A stretch of 64,000 nucleotides of DNA from Puia dinghuensis (GTDB taxonomy: Bacteria > Bacteroidota > Bacteroidia > Chitinophagales > Chitinophagaceae): positions 911,335 through 975,334 of the forward strand of contig NZ_BMJC01000001.1 of the NCBI RefSeq assembly GCF_014642875.1, in the 5' to 3' direction. Shown piece by piece: positions 16,005 through 25,028 of the stretch. The notes beneath the pieces were generated by a model. It saw only the letters and a program-made list of their open reading frames with translations. It was not told the origin of the DNA and made no database searches. Made by a program: the position numbers and the translations under genes. The stretch's first letter is position 1; the number at the start of each line of letters is the position of its first letter.

Positions 16005-18193
16005 AACTCAGCCGTATCGACGGCAAAATCCTTTTGGGTCATCCCTTGAATATCCATCGTCTGCTCTGCCGTGGTCGGGTAAATAAAGGCAAAGCTGTCT
16101 TTTGCAGTAGTCACTTTTATGGGCATGCGAAAATCCGACACATCCGCCTCCCACTTATATTTTACACGAAGCCGGTCGCCCTCCTGCTGAAAGGTAAGCG
16201 CCAGCACCGGGATAGCCGGATGACGGAGATATTGATCGAAGAACCAGGTATAATCTTTCCCCGTGACAGTATTAAAGACCCCGATGATGTCTTCGGTTCT
16301 CACCGGCTGATAGCGGAAGCGCTGCTGGATGGTGCGGAAAATGGTGAACCATAGGCTGTCGTTGCCGATGACATCCCGCAGTGTCGTCAGCAGCAGCGAC
16401 CCCTTCAGGTACATGTCCCCCATATGAAAATTGTTGACATTATAAACGCCGATGATCGGTTCTTTGTTCCCCGGATGATCCTTGAACAGGTATTTCAATG
16501 CCGCCGGCCGGCCGTTTAAAGACTCGTCGTTAAGGACTTCTGCGTAGTCGGCGAATGACTCGTGTATCCACATGTCCGCAAAATCACTGCAACCAACACT
16601 GTTGCCCCACCATTCATGGGCGCTCTCATGCCACATCATCCTTCGCAGACCGCCATCATATCGATCGCTGTTGAAAGGGTCACGGAATGATCCGATGCTC
16701 ACGGCACATTGATGTTCCATCGAGTAAATGGATTCCATCACCGTAAACCCGTCGCGGCGGAAAGGATAAGGCCCGAACTCCTTTTCATAGAGCCCCAGCA
16801 TCCGCTTCGCATCGGCAAAAAGTTTTCGGGCGGAGTCCAGGTTATACGGCATACAATAGAAATGGAGGGGAATGCTGTCGGCGCCACTCACATAGGTATC
16901 CGAAAATGCCACATAGTCGCCGATATTGATCACGACGTCATAGGTAACGATGGGATAGTCGACATACCATTCGAACCGCGTCTGCCCCCCGGGAAGCTCC
17001 ACCCTGCTAAGCAGCCTGCCGTTGGAGATGTCCATCAGCCCTCTTGGAACGGTAACGCTGATGCGCATACTGTCGGGCCTGTCGGAAAGATGGTCCTTGC
17101 AGGGCCAGAATACGCTGGCGCCGGTGCCCTGGGTGACGGATTCGATCCATATCTTCTTTTCGCGGTTCCAGACCCAGAAGATGCCGCCTTTCAGGACATC
17201 GATATCCGGCGCCAGCGGCATACCGGAATAAACGATCCGCAACTCATCGATACTGCCTTCAGCCACCGTTGCCGGAAGGTCGATAAACACCGCATTCTCT
17301 TCCCGGCTATACCCCACTTCCCTACCATGATAGAGGATGGAATCGATATGCAGGTTGGCATAAAGGTCTATTTGCATCCGCCTGAAGGACTGCACGGTCC
17401 GCCACCGGATGAGGTTGCTGCCGCGGATAGACTTCGTGTCAGGCAGCACCACCAGGTCGAGGTCGTAAAACAGCACATCATAACAGCTGCGCAGCGGGGT
17501 AAGCGCCCCCAGCAGGGTGTCCGCATGGGTAAAACCATTGGTGCGGTTGGAGACATGGGGCAGCGTGGACGAGATCTTCGGCAGGTCGACCGGGTAATTA
17601 CCGCTGGAGACGAGACGCTCCGCCCGTCCTTCCCCATTGACGGCAAACGCAAGGTCATATTGTTTTCCTTTCCAGGTATACCGAAAACGGTTGTGCCCAA
17701 GGGGTGGCAAGGGCACCTCATCCTGGTCAGCAATATGGCCGAATAGCCGGCCCGCTTTTTCTGTGATATGAAATACCCGGTAAGGGTTGGGCTGTAATTG
17801 ATAGTCCCCGGTAAGGCCCGCCAACCCGTCTTCTTTGGAACCAGGACTGCTGCTTTCACCGATGCGCACCCAGGTGAAAGGGGGAAATTTCTGATGCACG
17901 CGGCAAAGGACGGTGCGCCCGGTAGTATCCTTCAGGAATTCGAGCGTCGCTTTTGGCCTTACTCCTTTCAGCACAAAACTGGTGGACGAAACGGGAATCA
18001 GGGATAATCTCCCCTGGTTCATAACCTGTAGATGGAGTTGGTCCCCGTCACGCGAGACATGGAATTCAAAGGAAAAGTCGTCTTCTGAACGATAGATCCC
18101 TACCCGGTCGTCGGCGACAGGGGCAGCCTTTTGCGCAACCAGCGTTGGCATGGATACGAGCAGGAACAGACAGTGAAGGGCAAACGATCTCAT
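15977..18193 (-). CDS. Secreted M1-family metallopeptidase
   Basis: 738 residues from the ATG at 18193; a GTG six codons upstream would place charged residues before the signal peptide (MRSFALHCLFLLVS...LVAQ). Residues 30-210 hold two repeats of a small beta domain (GIYRSEDDFSFEFHVSRDGD / LTGDYQLQPNPYRVFHITEKAG). The gluzincin core follows: GAMEN-like YSMEHQ at about 490-495, HESAH at 522-526 and the third zinc ligand Glu545 in WIHESFADY. It should cleave N-terminal residues from peptides in the periplasm or outside. The AraC-type gene 65 bp upstream may be co-transcribed. Confidence 0.9.
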   Translation of the reverse strand: MRSFALHCLFLLVSMPTLVAQKAAPVADDRVGIYRSEDDFSFEFHVSRDGDQLHLQVMNQGRLSLIPVSSTSFVLKGVRPKATLEFLKDTTGRTVLCRVHQKFPPFTWVRIGESSSPGSKEDGLAGLTGDYQLQPNPYRVFHITEKAGRLFGHIADQDEVPLPPLGHNRFRYTWKGKQYDLAFAVNGEGRAERLVSSGNYPVDLPKISSTLPHVSNRTNGFTHADTLLGALTPLRSCYDVLFYDLDLVVLPDTKSIRGSNLIRWRTVQSFRRMQIDLYANLHIDSILYHGREVGYSREENAVFIDLPATVAEGSIDELRIVYSGMPLAPDIDVLKGGIFWVWNREKKIWIESVTQGTGASVFWPCKDHLSDRPDSMRISVTVPRGLMDISNGRLLSRVELPGGQTRFEWYVDYPIVTYDVVINIGDYVAFSDTYVSGADSIPLHFYCMPYNLDSARKLFADAKRMLGLYEKEFGPYPFRRDGFTVMESIYSMEHQCAVSIGSFRDPFNSDRYDGGLRRMMWHESAHEWWGNSVGCSDFADMWIHESFADYAEVLNDESLNGRPAALKYLFKDHPGNKEPIIGVYNVNNFHMGDMYLKGSLLLTTLRDVIGNDSLWFTIFRTIQQRFRYQPVRTEDIIGVFNTVTGKDYTWFFDQYLRHPAIPVLALTFQQEGDRLRVKYKWEADVSDFRMPIKVTTAKDSFAFIYPTTAEQTMDIQGMTQKDFAVDTAEFYVGVRVSQ

Positions 18194-18258
18194 GGCATTT
18201 ATTTTTGCCACAAAACAAGCCGAATCGGAGCCCGTAGCCTATTCAATTCCGGATTTGA

Positions 18259-19431
18259 TCAGGAGTTTGCCGTTTTTTCGAGGACTTTTTGCCCATATTC
18301 TTTTGGCGTAAGACCGGTGATGGATTTAAACGCCCGCTGAAACGTAGGCAGGGAGTTGAAACCGCATTCATACGCCAGGGCGGCGATGGTCAGTTCCCGG
18401 CTTTGCGGCTGCATCAGCCGCGCTTTGACGGCAGCGATGCGGTATTCGTTGACATATTCATTAAAGGCCTTTCCCAAATGCTGGTTGAGGATGGCGGAAA
18501 GGGTTTTGGGTGCTACGCCGCACCGCTGGGCCAGCAGGGCGAGACTAAGGTCGGGGTCGAGCCAGCATTTTTCTTCCTCCATGGCCTTTTTCAGAGCCAG
18601 GACGGCCTCTTCCACCGCTTTTGGAGCCAGCGCCGGCCGTGCTGCCGGATTTTTACCGGGTGCAGGCCGGTAGCTGATAAAATAGCCTTTTATGCCCAGC
18701 CAGTAGATCAGCAGGACAATAGGCAGGTAGAGGGGATACCAGTCGAAACGGTTGATGAGCGCATCACTATAACGAGGCAACTCGTAGGGAATAAGGAAGA
18801 CCAGCCAGAGAATGCTAAAGGCGATAAAAACCCGCAGCAGTGTCTTTGGCCAGGCCGCCGCCGGCCCCCCCAAAGTCCCGCCAGCCGCCCCGGAAGCCGC
18901 CGTCTTCCCCACCCTTTTCAGATAACGCGCCGACACGCACAGATAGATCACCAGCGAAAGCCAGCGAGGGATATCGGCATATTGATCATAATAGTCCATA
19001 AAATCGCCAAAATGATAATTCCTCTGAGGCAAAAGCCCGGTGATGAGGCCAATAATAAACAACAGGGCCGCAACATGCTGGAAAAGGTCGACAACCACGG
19101 AATAAAAATGGACCCGGTATTTCCGGCTCATCCTAAACTCCGGCTCGACATACGACCGGATGTAGAAATAGAACAGCGGACCGATAGGCATCGCGATCAC
19201 CAGGGGGATCAGCGCAGACAGCAGGTTGCCGATCGGAGTATTCAGCAGCGCGGGCTGTTCAAACAGGTAAAGGTTCAGACAGCAAAGGGCCAGCAAAAAG
19301 ATAACAATAGCCAGCAAGCGCTTAGACTGGGCGCCCGCAGGGTCCCGCCGGCCGGATGAAACAAGCAATACGCTGACGATAAACCCCTGAAGGGCCCCCA
19401 ATAGGATAAAGCTGCTGAAAATTCGGGTCAT
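18259..19431 (-). CDS. Membrane-bound AraC-family regulator
   Basis: 390 residues. Six to seven hydrophobic helices occupy residues 5-255, followed by an AraC/XylS DNA-binding domain (about 285-385: LSLALLAQRCGVAPKTLSAILNQHLG and ELTIAALAYECGFNSLPTFQRAFKSITGLTPKEY). This 7TM-AraC layout is frequent in Bacteroidota and suggests direct sensing at the inner membrane. Gene order suggests influence on the downstream peptidase or on the divergent ECF operon; neither is shown by the sequence. Confidence 0.88.
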   Translation of the reverse strand: MTRIFSSFILLGALQGFIVSVLLVSSGRRDPAGAQSKRLLAIVIFLLALCCLNLYLFEQPALLNTPIGNLLSALIPLVIAMPIGPLFYFYIRSYVEPEFRMSRKYRVHFYSVVVDLFQHVAALLFIIGLITGLLPQRNYHFGDFMDYYDQYADIPRWLSLVIYLCVSARYLKRVGKTAASGAAGGTLGGPAAAWPKTLLRVFIAFSILWLVFLIPYELPRYSDALINRFDWYPLYLPIVLLIYWLGIKGYFISYRPAPGKNPAARPALAPKAVEEAVLALKKAMEEEKCWLDPDLSLALLAQRCGVAPKTLSAILNQHLGKAFNEYVNEYRIAAVKARLMQPQSRELTIAALAYECGFNSLPTFQRAFKSITGLTPKEYGQKVLEKTANS

Positions 19432-19494
19432 TCCACCTATTTTGTATCCAATTTACGGCTGGCCGTGCGATAAAAAAAAAAGTGACCGGCAGGC

Positions 19495-19525
19495 TGTAAC
19501 CCTTTTGCCTTTCCGCAGTAATCTA
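19495..19525 (+). promoter_or_regulatory. Candidate ECF-type autoregulated promoter
   Basis: TGTAACC at 19495-19501 carries the AAC core of ECF -35 elements; 16 bp later comes GTAATCTA at 19518-19525. Bacteroidota ECF operons often carry a TGTAACC-type -35 at this distance from the sigma gene. This fits autoregulation of the downstream sigma/anti-sigma operon. Confidence 0.5.
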
Positions 19526-19551
19526 TATAGAAACCTAAAATTTTATCCCGG

Positions 19552-20094
19552 GTGCCGGAACTATCTGACGAAAAGATAATGCTGCTGGTAAAAGAAGGAC
19601 ATCTGTCCGAACTGACGGTATTGTTCGACCGGTACCACGTGGCCCTATACCGGTTCTTCTTCCATCTGACGGTCGACCGGGCCGCCAGTGAAGACCTGAC
19701 GCAAAACCTATTCTACCGCGTCATCCGCTACCGGCAAAGCTATGAGCCCTCACAAGGCAGCTTCCGCAGCTGGATCTACCGGATGGCACGCAATGTCCAT
19801 TTCGACTTTTGTAAACAGGAACAAAAGACCCCGGGCCGGCTGACAGACCCGGCAGAAACAGAAGACCAGATAGCCGATCGGCTAACAGGCTATACCGAAG
19901 AGCAGTATCTGCGACTGGAGGAAGTCCTGGCCCGATTGCCGGTCGAACAGCGGGAGATCCTGGTGCTCAGCCGCTACCAGGGTTTGAAATACGAAGAGAT
20001 CTCCAGGATCAAGGACATCTCGGTAGCGGCTATAAAAGTACAGGTGTACCGGGCCCTCAAACAGCTCAGGACCCTTTATTTTAAACAACAGTAA
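19552..20094 (+). CDS. ECF RNA polymerase sigma factor
   Basis: 180 residues, the usual ECF length. Region 2 (about 18-85, LFDRYHVALYRFFFHL, ASEDLTQNLFYRVIRYR, FRSWIYRMARNVHFDF) and region 4 (about 122-172, RLPVEQREILVLSRYQGLKYEEISRI) are complete. The GTG at 19552 is preferred over the ATG at 19579, which would cut into the first conserved helix. It heads an operon with a zinc-finger anti-sigma factor (9-bp gap) and two DUF4097-like envelope proteins, suggesting an envelope stress response. Confidence 0.92.
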   Translation: MPELSDEKIMLLVKEGHLSELTVLFDRYHVALYRFFFHLTVDRAASEDLTQNLFYRVIRYRQSYEPSQGSFRSWIYRMARNVHFDFCKQEQKTPGRLTDPAETEDQIADRLTGYTEEQYLRLEEVLARLPVEQREILVLSRYQGLKYEEISRIKDISVAAIKVQVYRALKQLRTLYFKQQ

Positions 20095-20103
20095 GCAAGA
20101 ATC

Positions 20104-20940
20104 ATGAACTGTAAGGAAGTACAAGCGGCGATGATCGAATACCTGGACGGGGCATTACACCCTCCCGCCGCCGCACAGATAAAAGCGCACATCGACGCCT
20201 GCAGCGAATGCCGCCGGGAAGCGGAGGAATTACAGGTATTGCTTACGGCAATGAAGAATAACAACCAGGAAATGCCATCGCCGGCCTTGCGCGAAAATTT
20301 CAATACGATGTTGCAGTCCGAACTCAACATGGAGGCGATGGCCAACATCCTGCAAGATCGCGGGATAGCGGAAAAACCCCGCGCCAGGGTCGTCCCCCTC
20401 TCAAAAGCAGCCATCGCCGGCCGGGTTGCCGCTGCCATTATACTTGTAGCCGGCGGGGTAGCCATCGGGATGGCGATCAGGTCAGCGCCGGACACCGGCA
20501 ATACCGCCGAGATCGCAAAGTTGCGGACAGAAGTAAATAAGATGGAGAAAGAGATGAAGGAAAAGGATATGCTGTCCCTCATCGACGACGAATCGGCCAG
20601 CCAGCGCATCAAGGCCGTGAGCTATGCCGAGCAGATGGCCAACCCCGATCAGCAGGTGATCGATGCCCTCTTCAATTCGCTCAATCACGACAAGAACGTC
20701 AACGTGCGACTCGCCGCCCTCTATAGTCTTTCCCGGTTTGCCGACAGACGCCCCGTCCGGGATTCCCTGGTATCTTCCCTGGGCATTCAGACCGAACCCA
20801 TCATCCAGGTGGTGCTCATCAACCTGCTGGCGGAAAAAAGAGAGACAAAGGCCATCGCACCGATAAAGGAGATCATCATCAATAAGAAGACCCTCAAAGA
20901 AGTAAAAGACGCCGCGCAAAAAGGCCTCAAAGAGCTTTGA
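20104..20940 (+). CDS. Anti-sigma factor with zf-HC2 and HEAT-repeat domain
   Basis: 278 residues. The N-terminal zinc-finger domain has C3, then H29-x3-C33-x2-C36 (AHIDACSEC), the ZAS pattern that binds ECF sigma factors. One transmembrane helix follows (about 107-126, AAIAGRVAAAIILVAGGVAIG), then a coiled coil (EIAKLRTEVNKMEKEMKEK) and HEAT-like repeats (about 155-278, NVNVRLAALYSLSRFA). The extracytoplasmic HEAT part may receive the signal or interact with the two secreted proteins encoded next. It lies 9 bp after the sigma gene. Confidence 0.85.
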   Translation: MNCKEVQAAMIEYLDGALHPPAAAQIKAHIDACSECRREAEELQVLLTAMKNNNQEMPSPALRENFNTMLQSELNMEAMANILQDRGIAEKPRARVVPLSKAAIAGRVAAAIILVAGGVAIGMAIRSAPDTGNTAEIAKLRTEVNKMEKEMKEKDMLSLIDDESASQRIKAVSYAEQMANPDQQVIDALFNSLNHDKNVNVRLAALYSLSRFADRRPVRDSLVSSLGIQTEPIIQVVLINLLAEKRETKAIAPIKEIIINKKTLKEVKDAAQKGLKEL

Positions 20941-20982
20941 GCCGTGGCTCACTCGTCTATAATACAGTAAAATATAAAAAAC

Positions 20983-21753
20983 ATGAAAAAAATGAAGTAT
21001 ACCTTCCTCCTCGTCGCGTCCCTATGCACTGCCGGTATCCTCCGTGCGCAGGAATACAAGATCCCCGTAGAGAATACAAAAGACGCCAAGCTGATCCTCG
21101 ATGACTTCACCGGCGAGCTGCCTATCGAAGGCTATAGCGGTAACGAGATCATCATCACCACCGGTCATCACTTCGAACAGAACGATCGCGCAAAAGGGCT
21201 CAAACCGATCTATGCCGCCGGCACGGATAATACGGGCGTCGGAGTCGCCATGGAAAAGAACGGAAATAAGGTCACGCTTCGTTGTCTGTTGTCTATCACC
21301 CAAAGTGCGGAATATAAAATAAGGGTTCCCGAGAATATGGCCCTGGAGATCACCCGGGATTGTCCCAAGGGTGGCGAGACGATTATCTCCAACATCAAGA
21401 ACGAGGTCGAATTCAAGGGATGTCACGATATCTCACTCAAGAATGTCACGGGTCCCCTCGTCATCTCCACCATCAGCGGCAATGTGAATGTCGTCTTCAC
21501 CGAGGTCGCCAAAGACAAGCCCATCTCCATATCCTCCGTCAGTGGTGAGGTGGACGTGACCCTGCCTGCCAAGACCCCCTTTAGCGTGGAAATGGGTACG
21601 GTCTCTGGCAATATGTACTCGGACTTCGAATTTCCCACCAACAACGATATGAAGCGCATCGGCGGTGGCAAGCTGCGGGCCGACTTCAACGGCGGCGGTA
21701 CAGCGGTAAGGCTCAATGTCGTCAGCGGGAATATCTACCTGCGCAAAAGCTGA
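20983..21753 (+). CDS. Secreted DUF4097-like beta-helical protein
   Basis: 256 residues with a signal peptide (1-22, ending RAQ). The body consists of short beta strands with repeated TISGN/SVSGE/TVSGN/VVSGN turns (from about 150 on), the layered repeat of DUF4097/putative adhesin proteins. The C-terminal block GGGKLRADFNGGGTAVRL is shared with the next gene, so the two are paralogues. Probably an envelope structural or sensing component controlled by the upstream ECF sigma factor. Confidence 0.82.
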   Translation: MKKMKYTFLLVASLCTAGILRAQEYKIPVENTKDAKLILDDFTGELPIEGYSGNEIIITTGHHFEQNDRAKGLKPIYAAGTDNTGVGVAMEKNGNKVTLRCLLSITQSAEYKIRVPENMALEITRDCPKGGETIISNIKNEVEFKGCHDISLKNVTGPLVISTISGNVNVVFTEVAKDKPISISSVSGEVDVTLPAKTPFSVEMGTVSGNMYSDFEFPTNNDMKRIGGGKLRADFNGGGTAVRLNVVSGNIYLRKS

Positions 21754-21800
21754 TCCGTCCCCGGCGACACACTTTTGTCAACCAGAAAATAAACCAGATT

Positions 21801-22469
21801 ATGAAGACCAGTATTCTCATCACACTGTTGACTCTTGCCCTGCTGCCCACGCAGGCGCAGAAGATCATCGAGAAGCATATTCCTTTTTCCCCCAATAACT
21901 TCGTCGCTATGAATTTCCAGATCTCGGATTCTATCCGTATCATCACCTGGAAGAAGAACGAAGTATATGTCAAAAGCTCCATCAACGTCAACGACAACCA
22001 GAACAACGACGACTACAACATGGTCTTTGACGAGACGGGCAATACGATCAATGTGTCGGGGAAGCTGGAGACGAAAAAGTTACAGCGGCACGGCAAGGAT
22101 TCAGGCAACTGCTGCTGTTGTTACTGCAACTACAACAGCACGATCATCCATGAGGTATATATCCCGGAAAATGCCGGCTTCTCCGTAGAGACGATCAATG
22201 GCAATATCGTCATCACGGGTAATACCGCCGAGATAAAGGCGCGCAGCATCAGCGGGTTTATCGATCTGTCCATCGCCCCGGACAGGAAAGCCGAAGTAAA
22301 GATGCACACCATCAGCGGGACGATGTACAGCAACATCGAATTAACCTCCACCAGCCGGCGGGTCAGACAGGTAGGCGGCGGCTCGGTGAGAGCCGATCTC
22401 AACGGTGGCGGAAAGCCCATAGATCTGGAGACGATAAGTGGAAATATCTTCTTCAGAAAAGAAAGTTAA
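21801..22469 (+). CDS. Secreted DUF4097-like protein with a cysteine cluster
   Basis: 222 residues with a signal peptide (1-19, ending TQAQ). It shares SISGF/TISGT/TISGN turns and the C-terminal GGGSVRADLNGGGKPIDL with its upstream paralogue. Unlike it, it has NCCCCYCNY, with Cys104-107 and Cys109, in a loop between two domains. Five near-adjacent cysteines in a periplasmic protein are unusual and suggest metal binding or redox activity. Last gene of the ECF operon; a terminator follows at 22501. Confidence 0.8.
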   Translation: MKTSILITLLTLALLPTQAQKIIEKHIPFSPNNFVAMNFQISDSIRIITWKKNEVYVKSSINVNDNQNNDDYNMVFDETGNTINVSGKLETKKLQRHGKDSGNCCCCYCNYNSTIIHEVYIPENAGFSVETINGNIVITGNTAEIKARSISGFIDLSIAPDRKAEVKMHTISGTMYSNIELTSTSRRVRQVGGGSVRADLNGGGKPIDLETISGNIFFRKES

Positions 22470-22500
22470 TCCGTCAGCTCTTATATTTTGAATGGTTGAA

Positions 22501-22533
22501 GGGTCGATCCGGTACAGCGGACCGGCCCTTTTT
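22501..22533 (+). terminator. Terminator of the ECF/DUF4097 operon
   Basis: A hairpin with GGG...CCC ends and inner TCCG/CGGA pairing (22501-22528, loop GTACAG, a few mismatches) is followed by TTTTT (22529-22533). It lies 31 bp past the stop codon and abuts the end of the convergent ArsR gene. Confidence 0.7.
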
Positions 22534-22876
22534 ACGATCTCGGGCCCTTACCCTTTTTTTTATTTTTCGTTTGCATTTCACTAAGGTAATTTTCGAGCGC
22601 GTCAAACCGGGCGCTCCAGAATTGCCGGTACTGATCCACCCAATCCGAGATCTCGTGCAATTTCTCCAGCCGCGCCTCATAATAGCGTTCGCGGCCCTGC
22701 TGTTTTATGACGATGAGCCCGCACTCCCTGAGTATCTTCACGTGTTTGTAGATCGCGGTACGACTGACATCGAAATTACCCGCAACGGCATTGACATTTA
22801 GCGACTGGTGGGCGATCATGCCGATGATCTCCCGGCGGGTGGGGTCGGCTATGGCCTGGAATACATCTCTGCGCAT
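22532..22876 (-). CDS. ArsR-family transcriptional regulator
   Basis: 114 residues from the ATG at 22876 (MRRDVFQAIADPTRREIIGMI); a TTG 13 codons upstream is less likely. The winged helix is clear: LNVNAVAGNFDVSRTAIYKHVKILRECGLIVIKQQGRERYYEA. The metal-binding ELCVCDL motif of SmtB/ArsR is absent, so this is the non-metal branch often paired with SRPBCC/AHSA1 genes; no such partner is adjacent. Divergent from the helicase gene with a ~100-bp spacer. Confidence 0.85.
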   Translation of the reverse strand: MRRDVFQAIADPTRREIIGMIAHQSLNVNAVAGNFDVSRTAIYKHVKILRECGLIVIKQQGRERYYEARLEKLHEISDWVDQYRQFWSARFDALENYLSEMQTKNKKKGKGPRS

Positions 22877-22964
22877 ACCAAAGGAAACCTTTTGGTTGCA
22901 AATTAAAGGATGCAACCCGCATTAACAAATTTTTCCCGGCCGCAGACGGCAAAGCACGGTAGCG

Positions 22965-22972
22965 TATCTTTG
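22965..22972 (+). promoter_or_regulatory. Candidate -7 box, leaderless helicase transcript
   Basis: TATCTTTG matches TAnnTTTG exactly and ends 4 nt before the ATG at 22977, so transcription would begin at or next to the start codon. A matching -33 TTTG is not obvious. Confidence 0.45.
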
Positions 22973-22976
22973 CCCG

Positions 22977-24965
22977 ATGGATTATTTCAAGAACCTGACC
23001 ACCCTCTTGAAAACAGAGCAGTCGGAAGACCGCCGTTTGTATGAAGAGCTCGCGCGGTCTACGACAGTAGCCCAGCGCCGGGAGGCCGGCCTGGCCTGGT
23101 TTCCCGTCGTCATCCGTGACACTGAGCTGGGTCGTGGCGACTACCTGACGGTAGAGGTAGAACGGACGACGAACCAGGACCTTCCCCATCAGCTGCGCTT
23201 TGGCGCCCAGGCGGCGCTCTTCTCCAATCACGATGCGGAAACCCATCGGGTGGAAGGAACCATCTCCTTCCAGGGCGGCAACCGCTTACGGCTGACCCTA
23301 CGCACCGACGAATTACCCGACTGGTCGCGTGACGGCAGACTCGGTATCGACCTGTTGTTTGACGACAACAGCTATACTGAAATGTTTAGCGCCCTGCGGC
23401 ACGCTGCCACCACTATAGAAAAGGCGGAGGAGGGACGGCTTATCCGCGTCCTCACCGGGCAGCAGGCGCCGGGCTTTGCGACCAGTGTGCTCCCCTACCC
23501 CACCGGCAACCCGACCCAGGCGTCCTACCGTCAACCCAACGGCACGGCCCCGACGACCGCCCTCAACCCTTCACAGCAAGCCGCGGTGGACAAAATTCTC
23601 GCCGCGGAAGACCTGGCCATCGTCCACGGACCTCCCGGCACGGGCAAGACGACCACGCTGGTGCAGGCCATATGCGCGCTCGTCGGCCGCGACAAAGGAC
23701 CGGTGCTCGTCGTCGCACCCAGCAATACAGCTGTCGATCTCCTGAGCGAAAAATTGTCGGACAGCGGTTTGAACGTCCTGCGGGTCGGCAATCCGGCCAA
23801 AGTGTCGGAGCAGCTGCAATCGCTGACGCTGGACAGCAGGATGGCGGAACACACTGCGGTGAAGGAGATAAAACGGTTAAAAAAGAAAGCCGCGGAGTTC
23901 AGGGATATGGCGCACAAATACAAACGCAATTTCGGCCAGGCAGAGCGTGAGCAACGCAAGGCGCTGTTCGACGAAGCGCGCAAAATCCTCAGAGAGGTCG
24001 AAAGCATGGAGCAATATATCATTGATGATATCCTGACCCGGGCGCAGGTAGTTACCGCCACCCTGGTAGGCGCCAATCACTATACTGTCCGTAGTCTGCG
24101 GTATCGTACGGCCGTTATCGACGAGGCGGGTCAGGCCCTTGAGCCTGCCTGCTGGATCCCGGTGCTTAAAGCGCAGCGGCTTATTCTCGCGGGCGACCAC
24201 TGCCAGCTGCCGCCGACGATAAAGTCGGAAGAAGCAGCCCGGGGCCAGGAGGCCCTCAACAACGGGAAGGACGGCGGTCTTGCCGTCACCCTGCTGGAAA
24301 AACTGGTGAACCGCTATCCCGAAGCCGTCGTCCTGCTGGAGGAACAATACCGGATGCATACGCGGATCATGGGTTATTCATCGGAAGTGTTCTACCAGCA
24401 GCGGCTAAGAGCGCACCCTACCGTTGCCGGTCACACGTTGTTTCCGGGCGACGCCCCTCTCTCCTTTATCGACACCGCGGGCTGTGGTTTTGAAGAAAGG
24501 TCCGAAGGCACGGGTATGACCAATCCCGAAGAAGGGGCCTTCCTCGTCCGGCATGCCACACAGCTGATAAAGGAACTATCCACCCACTATACCATCGACG
24601 ACTTCCCTGCCCTTGCCGTCATCTCCCCCTATCGTAACCAGGTGCAGTTGTTGCAAGACCTTGTACGGCAAGCCGATGGACTGAAAGCCTATGCGGACAA
24701 GATCGCGGTGAATACCATCGACAGCTTCCAGGGACAGGAGCGCGATATCGTCTACATCGGGATGACCAGGAGCAACCCCGATAACAGGATCGGTTTCCTC
24801 TCGGAGATCCGCCGGATGAATGTGGCGATGACAAGAGCGCGCAAGAAACTGGTCGTCATCGGCGACAGCGCCACCCTGTCCCGCCTGCCCTTCTATGCGG
24901 GCTTCATCGCCTATGCCGAACGGCTGGAGGCCTACCAAAGCGCCTGGGAATTTGCCGAATGGTGA
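22977..24965 (+). CDS. Superfamily 1 DNA/RNA helicase (UPF1/IGHMBP2-like)
   Basis: 662 residues. An N-terminal beta-barrel-like region (1-170) precedes the helicase core: Q motif LNPSQQAAV (196-204), Walker A GPPGTGKT (218-225), motif Ia VVAPSNTAVDLL, Walker B IDEAGQALEP (DEAG 382-385), motif III LAGDHCQLPP, motif IV/V YRMHTRIM and NTIDSFQGQERDIV, and motif VI RRMNVAMTRARKKLVVIGD. A helical insertion between 1A and 1B (about 288-345) is typical of the UPF1-like branch. ATP-driven 5'-3' unwinding of DNA or RNA is expected; the cellular role is unknown. Confidence 0.92.
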   Translation: MDYFKNLTTLLKTEQSEDRRLYEELARSTTVAQRREAGLAWFPVVIRDTELGRGDYLTVEVERTTNQDLPHQLRFGAQAALFSNHDAETHRVEGTISFQGGNRLRLTLRTDELPDWSRDGRLGIDLLFDDNSYTEMFSALRHAATTIEKAEEGRLIRVLTGQQAPGFATSVLPYPTGNPTQASYRQPNGTAPTTALNPSQQAAVDKILAAEDLAIVHGPPGTGKTTTLVQAICALVGRDKGPVLVVAPSNTAVDLLSEKLSDSGLNVLRVGNPAKVSEQLQSLTLDSRMAEHTAVKEIKRLKKKAAEFRDMAHKYKRNFGQAEREQRKALFDEARKILREVESMEQYIIDDILTRAQVVTATLVGANHYTVRSLRYRTAVIDEAGQALEPACWIPVLKAQRLILAGDHCQLPPTIKSEEAARGQEALNNGKDGGLAVTLLEKLVNRYPEAVVLLEEQYRMHTRIMGYSSEVFYQQRLRAHPTVAGHTLFPGDAPLSFIDTAGCGFEERSEGTGMTNPEEGAFLVRHATQLIKELSTHYTIDDFPALAVISPYRNQVQLLQDLVRQADGLKAYADKIAVNTIDSFQGQERDIVYIGMTRSNPDNRIGFLSEIRRMNVAMTRARKKLVVIGDSATLSRLPFYAGFIAYAERLEAYQSAWEFAEW

Positions 24966-25028
24966 GCCGCGAACTCCCTCGATGCAACGCTTTCTTTACC
25001 GGCCTTGTCATAGGCAAAACCTTTCTCT

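Noticed and set aside
18289-19359. A 356-codon plus-strand frame opposite the AraC-type gene
   Set aside because: Low-complexity Gln/Arg-rich translation without any domain, fully antisense to a clear AraC regulator.
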